64,000 nucleotides of DNA from Neisseria animalis (GTDB lineage: Bacteria > Pseudomonadota > Gammaproteobacteria > Burkholderiales > Neisseriaceae): NCBI RefSeq assembly GCF_900636515.1, contig NZ_LR134287.1, positions 1,612,001 to 1,676,000 on the forward strand. The letters run 5' to 3'. Numbering within the stretch: the first letter of the stretch is position 1; the number at the start of each line of letters is the position of its first letter. Below are positions 59,692 to 64,000 of this stretch, piece after piece. The translations under genes and the position numbers were made by a program. The notes beneath the pieces are model-generated. The model saw nothing but the letters and a program-made list of their open reading frames with translations. It had not been told where the DNA came from and did not search any database.

Positions 59692-60594
59692 TCAACCGAA
59701 AGACGAAAAGACGACCATTAAAAACGGGGCAGCAACATTGACGATAAAGCCGAAACTGATTGCCAGCGGCACGGCCTGCAAACCGCCCGAGCTTTGGATA
59801 ACGGGCAAGGTAAAGTCCAAACTGGTGGCACCGCCCGAGCCGACCGCCGCGCTGGGGTGGCGGCGCATCAAAAACGGGATAAACACCAAAGCGAAAAACT
59901 CCCGCCCCAAGTCGTTCAGCAGCATGATACTGCCCCACACCGCGCCGTAAGCCTCGGTCATCACCAAGCCTGAAAGCGAATACCAGCCGAAGCCCGAAGC
60001 CATCGCCAGCCCCTTCGTCCACGACACTTCGGGTATCAGCGCGGCAAACAGCAAACCGCCGGCCAAGGAAGAGGCCATCATAATCATAGCGGTTTGCACG
60101 CCGCGTTTGTTGATTAATACTTGGCGCAGGATAACGCCGCTGCCGTTCAGTTGTACGCCCACCAGCAGTATCAACGCCATCAGGCAGTACATTCCCAAAT
60201 TTTCAGACGGCAGCCAAATATTCGCCAAAACTTTGCCGAGTAAAAATCCCAGCACCACGCAGCCTACCTGCTTGATGCTGCCGGAAATGCTGACAGCGGC
60301 TTTTTTGCCCGTACCTTGAGTCTGCCACGGGTAGCGGCGGTCAAACCACATCAAAGCTGCCAAATTCGCGCCGATGGTGCATACAAACAGCAAAACTGTC
60401 GTCCCCAAAATCGTATGAATCTGCCCGCCGAGATTTTCCACCCGCGACAGTGATACGCCGATAAGCAGCAGCACCGCGTACACCAAACCCGACAACATCT
60501 TGTCAATCACCGGCAGATAAGATTTCGGCACTTTAACAAAAAAACCGAGAAACATCGGTGTCAGCACCGATACCAAAGTAATCAGACTTTCCAT
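59692..60594 (-). CDS. lysO: LysO-type lysine exporter (DUF340)
   Basis: Exports lysine and the antimetabolite thialysine in E. coli (YbjE). The 300-residue protein has about eight membrane segments and matches LysO in length; notable parts are GCVVLGFLLGK near 127, ILLVGVQLNGSG near 163 and GFGWYSLSGLVMTEAYGAVW near 216. ATG at 60594 (MESLITLVSVL) gives the usual start. No lysine riboswitch is visible upstream. Symbol by resemblance. Confidence 0.85.
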   Translation of the reverse strand: MESLITLVSVLTPMFLGFFVKVPKSYLPVIDKMLSGLVYAVLLLIGVSLSRVENLGGQIHTILGTTVLLFVCTIGANLAALMWFDRRYPWQTQGTGKKAAVSISGSIKQVGCVVLGFLLGKVLANIWLPSENLGMYCLMALILLVGVQLNGSGVILRQVLINKRGVQTAMIMMASSLAGGLLFAALIPEVSWTKGLAMASGFGWYSLSGLVMTEAYGAVWGSIMLLNDLGREFFALVFIPFLMRRHPSAAVGSGGATSLDFTLPVIQSSGGLQAVPLAISFGFIVNVAAPFLMVVFSSFG

Positions 60595-60655
60595 AAGCGT
60601 CAAACAGATAAAACAAAACCGCCCGCAGGCGGAATCATGGAACAACACAGAATTC

Positions 60656-60736
60656 GGCAAGGCAGTAAAGCCGCAGACAGTACGGGCAGTACGTTATAGC
60701 ACGGTACGCCGTCATTCTGTATCAAATGACCATACG
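60656..60736 (+). repeat. Degenerate Correia-like element
   Basis: GGCAAGGCAGTAAAGCCGCA followed by GACAGTACGGGCAGTACG and TCATTCTGTATCAAATGACC keep the order of the full element, with many changes. It lies upstream of lysO. Confidence 0.6.
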
Positions 60737-60744
60737 GGACAATA

Positions 60745-60824
60745 CAAAAGGCCGTCTGCAAAACCGCTTGCGGAAAGACAGCGTTCGGCCCGAAGCAAAC
60801 AGGAATTTCAGACGGCCTTTACCG
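60745..60824 (-). terminator. Uptake-sequence hairpin after alr
   Basis: AAAAGGCCGTCTGCAAA and AATTTCAGACGGCCTTT flank a loop of about 45 bases. The arms combine one variant (GCA) and one canonical (GAA) word. Confidence 0.55.
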
Positions 60825-60847
60825 CCTGAAATTCCTGCAAATTTACC

Positions 60848-61906
60848 TTATTCCGAATAAGTAAACTTTGCACGTTTGACGTTACACAGCAGCTCGTAAG
60901 CAATCGTACCGGCCGCATCCGCCACCTCGTTGGCGTTTACCGTATCGCCCCACAGCTCGACTTCGCAGCCCAAACCGTCTTGTGCGGCATCCAGCTCCAC
61001 CATCATCATGTCCATAGACACCCTGCCGATAACGCGGCTGCGGATACCTTCTACGGCAACGGGGGAATTTGTGGAGGCGCGGCGCGGATAGCCGTCTGCA
61101 TAACCGCAGGCAATCAGACCGATTCGCGTAGATTTACTCGTGTAAAATGTTGCGCCGTAGCCCACCGGCGAGTGCGGCTGCAAGACCCGTTCGCCGAAAA
61201 TCCGGGTAGTCAGGCGCATCACCGGCTTAAGCCGCTCATCAACACCTCCGAACGGCGAAATACCGTACAGCGCGATACCCGCCCTGCCCCAATCACGGCG
61301 CGCTTCGGGTACGTTTAAGATTGCGGCGGAGTTGGCAAGGCTCTCTTCGCCCGGCAAATCTTCGCAAGCCAAGTCAAAAGCCTCCAACTGCATTTCAGTC
61401 ATGCCGTTTTCCGGCTCGTCCGCACAGGCGAAATGACTGAATTTCACAATCTTGCCCACGTTCCGGCACTGCTTCAACGCCGTAAACGCCGCCGCATAAT
61501 GATGTGGGAAAAAACCGGCGCGGTGCATACCCGAATCCATTTTCAACCAAACATCAACCGGCTGCTGCCAATCGTGTGCAATCAACGCTTCCAACTGCCA
61601 TTGGCTGCAAACCGCCGGCCAAAGGCGGTATTTGTCTACTACGGCATATTCTTCCGCCTCAAATACCCCCTCCAGCAATACAATCGGCTGCCCGATACCG
61701 CTTTCCCGCAACTCTACCGCTTCATCAAGCGTTGCCACGGCAAAGCCGTCTGCCAAATCCGCCAATGCGTGTGCACAGCGTACCGCACCATGACCGTAAG
61801 CGTTTGCCTTGACCACTGCCAACAGCCTGCCGCCATGGACGGCTTTCAAGGTTTGGTAATTATGGCGCAGGTTATCCAAGCGGATTCTGGCATTTAAAGG
61901 ACGCAT
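60848..61906 (-). CDS. alr: Alanine racemase
   Basis: Makes D-alanine for peptidoglycan. The 352-residue PLP enzyme has VVKANAYGHG at 31-40 with PLP lysine K33, RAGIALYGISPFGG near 227 and the VGYGATFYTSKSTRIGLIAC segment (VGYGATFY with the second catalytic tyrosine near 255). Length is as expected. ATG at 61906 is the first in frame. Confidence 0.95.
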   Translation of the reverse strand: MRPLNARIRLDNLRHNYQTLKAVHGGRLLAVVKANAYGHGAVRCAHALADLADGFAVATLDEAVELRESGIGQPIVLLEGVFEAEEYAVVDKYRLWPAVCSQWQLEALIAHDWQQPVDVWLKMDSGMHRAGFFPHHYAAAFTALKQCRNVGKIVKFSHFACADEPENGMTEMQLEAFDLACEDLPGEESLANSAAILNVPEARRDWGRAGIALYGISPFGGVDERLKPVMRLTTRIFGERVLQPHSPVGYGATFYTSKSTRIGLIACGYADGYPRRASTNSPVAVEGIRSRVIGRVSMDMMMVELDAAQDGLGCEVELWGDTVNANEVADAAGTIAYELLCNVKRAKFTYSE

Positions 61907-62027
61907 AACGGCTTCTCCGGTTGTTTTCAGACGGCTTGGTTTGGGATTATAAAGCGGTAGTACAGTTTTTCAAAATATTTATACATTAACAAAGGCAGCC
62001 TGACACGGCTGCCTTTCAGATAATGCT

Positions 62028-62525
62028 TTATACGTCGTAAGTCCCCATAACGCTTGCGCTGGCCAAAATATGTCCCTGCATGGCAAAGTGCAAATCATTA
62101 AAACGGAAACCGCGCGGCAAATCCAACACCGTATCCAAGGCATACACAATCAATTCGTAGCGGTGGCGGCAGTTCGGCGGAGCCATGCCGCCGTAGTAAG
62201 AAGCCTCATCGATATCGAATTTGCCCAATACACTTGCCCAAGAATTAGCCCCTTGAGTGTAATCTTGTGCGGAGATGCTGTCGTTTTCCGCTACAACGGT
62301 ACGCTTCAAATCGGAAATCAGCCAGTGTATCCACACAAAACCGCTGGCGGTAATCGCATCTTTGTCCTCCAACACCACCGCGAAAGACTGCACCCCCTCG
62401 GGAGCATCGGTAATCTCGAAGGGAATCGAATAAGTCGGCATACCGTTCGGGCTGAATTGGCTGCCGCGTTTGCCGTATTTGTCGGCAAATTCGCCGTTGA
62501 CAATCGCTGTCGTATGAACTTTCAT
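62028..62525 (-). CDS. YbhB/YbcL family (PEBP-like) protein
   Basis: A 165-residue cytoplasmic protein of the phosphatidylethanolamine-binding / Raf-kinase-inhibitor-like family. Characteristic segments: AVVLEDKDAITASGFVWIHW near residue 54-73 and GMAPPNCRHRYELIVYALD near 118-136. Bacterial members have no firm function. ATG at 62525 follows AGGAGAG; nine codons upstream are not conserved. Confidence 0.88.
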   Translation of the reverse strand: MKVHTTAIVNGEFADKYGKRGSQFSPNGMPTYSIPFEITDAPEGVQSFAVVLEDKDAITASGFVWIHWLISDLKRTVVAENDSISAQDYTQGANSWASVLGKFDIDEASYYGGMAPPNCRHRYELIVYALDTVLDLPRGFRFNDLHFAMQGHILASASVMGTYDV

Positions 62526-62711
62526 TGCTTCTCTCCTCTCAAAAAAGACCATGGCAGAAACCCGATTGTAGCGGATTTTTCACGGTTTATGACAATCTCC
62601 CGAAACACTCGGCAAACAAAACCGCCCATCTTGCCCGAAATGCGGTTTTGCAGACGGCCTGAAGCCGCCGGAATGTTATAATTCCCTACCTTTCCCGAGT
62701 GCAAAAACCTT

Positions 62712-64000
62712 ATGAAACTCAATCCCCAACAACAAGCCGCGGTCAATTATCTCGGCGGGCCGCTTTTGGTGCTGGCCGGTGCAGGCAGCGGCAAAACCGG
62801 TGTCATCACCCAAAAAATCAAGCATTTGATTCTCAACGTCGGCTATCCTGCCCATCAAATTGCCGCCATTACGTTCACCAATAAAGCCGCCAAGGAAATG
62901 CAGGAACGCGTGGCCAAAATGCTGCCCAAATCCCAAGCACGCGGGCTGACGATTTGCACGTTTCATTCTTTGGGCATGAGAATCCTGCGCGAAGAAGCCG
63001 GCGCACTCGGCTACAAAAAGAATTTTTCCATTCTCGATGCTGCCGACAGTGCCAAAATTATCGGCGAACTGCTGGGCGGCAGCGGCAAAGAGGCCGTATT
63101 CAAGGCGCAACACCAAATTTCGCTTTGGAAAAACGGCTTGCAATCACCCGAACAAACTTTTCAGACGGCCTCCGACGAATGGGAACGGCAGATTGCACAG
63201 ATTTATGCCGGTTATCAGGCCACTCTGGAAAGCTATCAGGCGGTGGATTTCGACGACCTGATCCGTCTGCCGGCCCTTCTTTTGCAGCAAAACAGCGAAA
63301 TCCGCCACAAATGGCAGCTGCGTCTGCGCTATCTGCTGGTGGACGAATGCCAAGATACCAACACCTGCCAATTTACGCTGATGAAGCTGCTTACCGGTGC
63401 GGAAGGCATGTTTACCGCCGTGGGCGACGATGATCAGTCTATCTACGCATGGCGCGGCGCGAATATGGAAAACCTTCGCAAAATGCAGGAAGATTATCCG
63501 CAGATGAAAATCATCAAATTAGAGCAAAATTACCGCTCCACCGCGCGGATTTTGAAAATTGCCAACAAAGTCATTGAAAACAATCCCAAACTGTTCAAAA
63601 AAACCCTGTGGTCGCAATTCGGCATGGGCGAAGTGGTGAAAGTAGTTGCCTGCCAAAACGAACAACACGAGGCAGAATGGGTGGTCAGCCAGATTGTGAA
63701 ACAAAAATTAGTCGGCGGCGACAAAACCCAATATGCCGATTTCGCCGTGTTGTATCGGGGCAACCACCAAGCGCGTATTTTTGAAGAAGCCCTACGCAGC
63801 GCGCGCGTTCCCTATCAATTATCGGGCGGACAAAGTTTTTTCGACAAAGCGGAAATCAAAGACGTTTTGTCATATATCCGCCTGATTGCCAACCCTAACG
63901 ACGATCCGGCTTTCCTGCGTGCCGTCACCACGCCCAAGCGCGGCATCGGAGACGTAACACTGGGCAAACTCAATACCTACGCCCATGCCCACGAATGCAG
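62712..64000 (+). CDS. rep: ATP-dependent DNA helicase Rep, 3' end missing
   Basis: A superfamily 1A 3'-5' helicase that helps replication forks pass bound proteins. About 429 residues are inside the window and the frame is open at the edge. Walker A AGAGSGKT is at 22-29, Walker B reads LVDECQDTN near 210, and GDDDQSIYAWRGA near 240 and QNYRS near 273 follow in order. The DDDQSIYAWRGAN form and the start MKLNPQQQAAVNYLGGPLLV favour Rep over UvrD or PcrA. ATG at 62712 is the only sensible start. Confidence 0.93.
   Translation, partial: MKLNPQQQAAVNYLGGPLLVLAGAGSGKTGVITQKIKHLILNVGYPAHQIAAITFTNKAAKEMQERVAKMLPKSQARGLTICTFHSLGMRILREEAGALGYKKNFSILDAADSAKIIGELLGGSGKEAVFKAQHQISLWKNGLQSPEQTFQTASDEWERQIAQIYAGYQATLESYQAVDFDDLIRLPALLLQQNSEIRHKWQLRLRYLLVDECQDTNTCQFTLMKLLTGAEGMFTAVGDDDQSIYAWRGANMENLRKMQEDYPQMKIIKLEQNYRSTARILKIANKVIENNPKLFKKTLWSQFGMGEVVKVVACQNEQHEAEWVVSQIVKQKLVGGDKTQYADFAVLYRGNHQARIFEEALRSARVPYQLSGGQSFFDKAEIKDVLSYIRLIANPNDDPAFLRAVTTPKRGIGDVTLGKLNTYAHAHEC

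Overview
The window is a chromosomal segment of a Neisseria-type betaproteobacterium. The supports are short DNA-uptake-like words at dozens of sites, often as inverted pairs that double as terminators; Correia-type miniature repeats; a tmRNA whose tag reads ANDETYALAA; a 636-residue amylosucrase of the Neisseria polysaccharea type; and a pair of small RNAs that look like the neisserial sibling RNAs NmsRA/NmsRB (RcoF1/2, NgncR_162/163). The dominant uptake word is AGGCCGTCTGCA rather than the textbook (A)GCCGTCTGAA, so the species is probably not N. meningitidis or N. gonorrhoeae. I cannot name it from sequence alone.

Layout. 0-13.3 kb: a periplasmic SIMPL protein (cut by the window edge), an XRE regulator, glnD, a TauE/SafE-like membrane protein, prmB, an acidic lipoprotein, a YwqK-type protein, an asparaginase, a family 2 glycosyltransferase, a DedA protein, a trans-sulfuration enzyme and folE2. 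13.3-15.1 kb: an accessory patch with remnants of phage terminase genes split by two Correia-type elements, then two tandem minus-strand small RNAs with a third element between them. 15.2-30 kb: a GTPase/DUF3482 plus DUF2868 pair, pheA, a Bcr/CflA efflux pump, gdhA, a DMP19-like protein, selO, trhP, an amino-acid ABC permease and glyA. 30-41.4 kb: amylosucrase, hisZ-purA, an acyltransferase, mutM, a methyltransferase, mltD and tmRNA. 41.4-55.7 kb: metF-metE, an operon of an unknown protein, ccoS and an LplT-like transporter, suhB, rsmE, a lipoprotein, yciO, an OFA-type transporter and a TPP-riboswitch-controlled thiM-thiD-thiE operon. 55.7-64 kb: nadE, glnS, a DeoR regulator, lysO, alr, a PEBP-family protein and the start of rep.

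Functionally this is mostly core metabolism: nitrogen sensing and assimilation (glnD, gdhA), methionine and one-carbon metabolism (metF, metE, glyA, the trans-sulfuration enzyme, folE2), thiamine salvage, NAD synthesis, purine and histidine synthesis, translation quality control (tmRNA, glnS, prmB, rsmE, trhP) and cell wall (alr, mltD). The most interesting material lies between genes: eleven near-identical Correia-like elements of about 107 bp, two of which can be removed on paper to restore phage reading frames exactly; the sibling small RNAs, whose shared anti-Shine-Dalgarno block is perfectly complementary over 12 nt to the ribosome binding site of a lipoprotein gene at 50.4 kb; and the variant uptake-sequence dialect, which can form perfect 16-bp palindromes.
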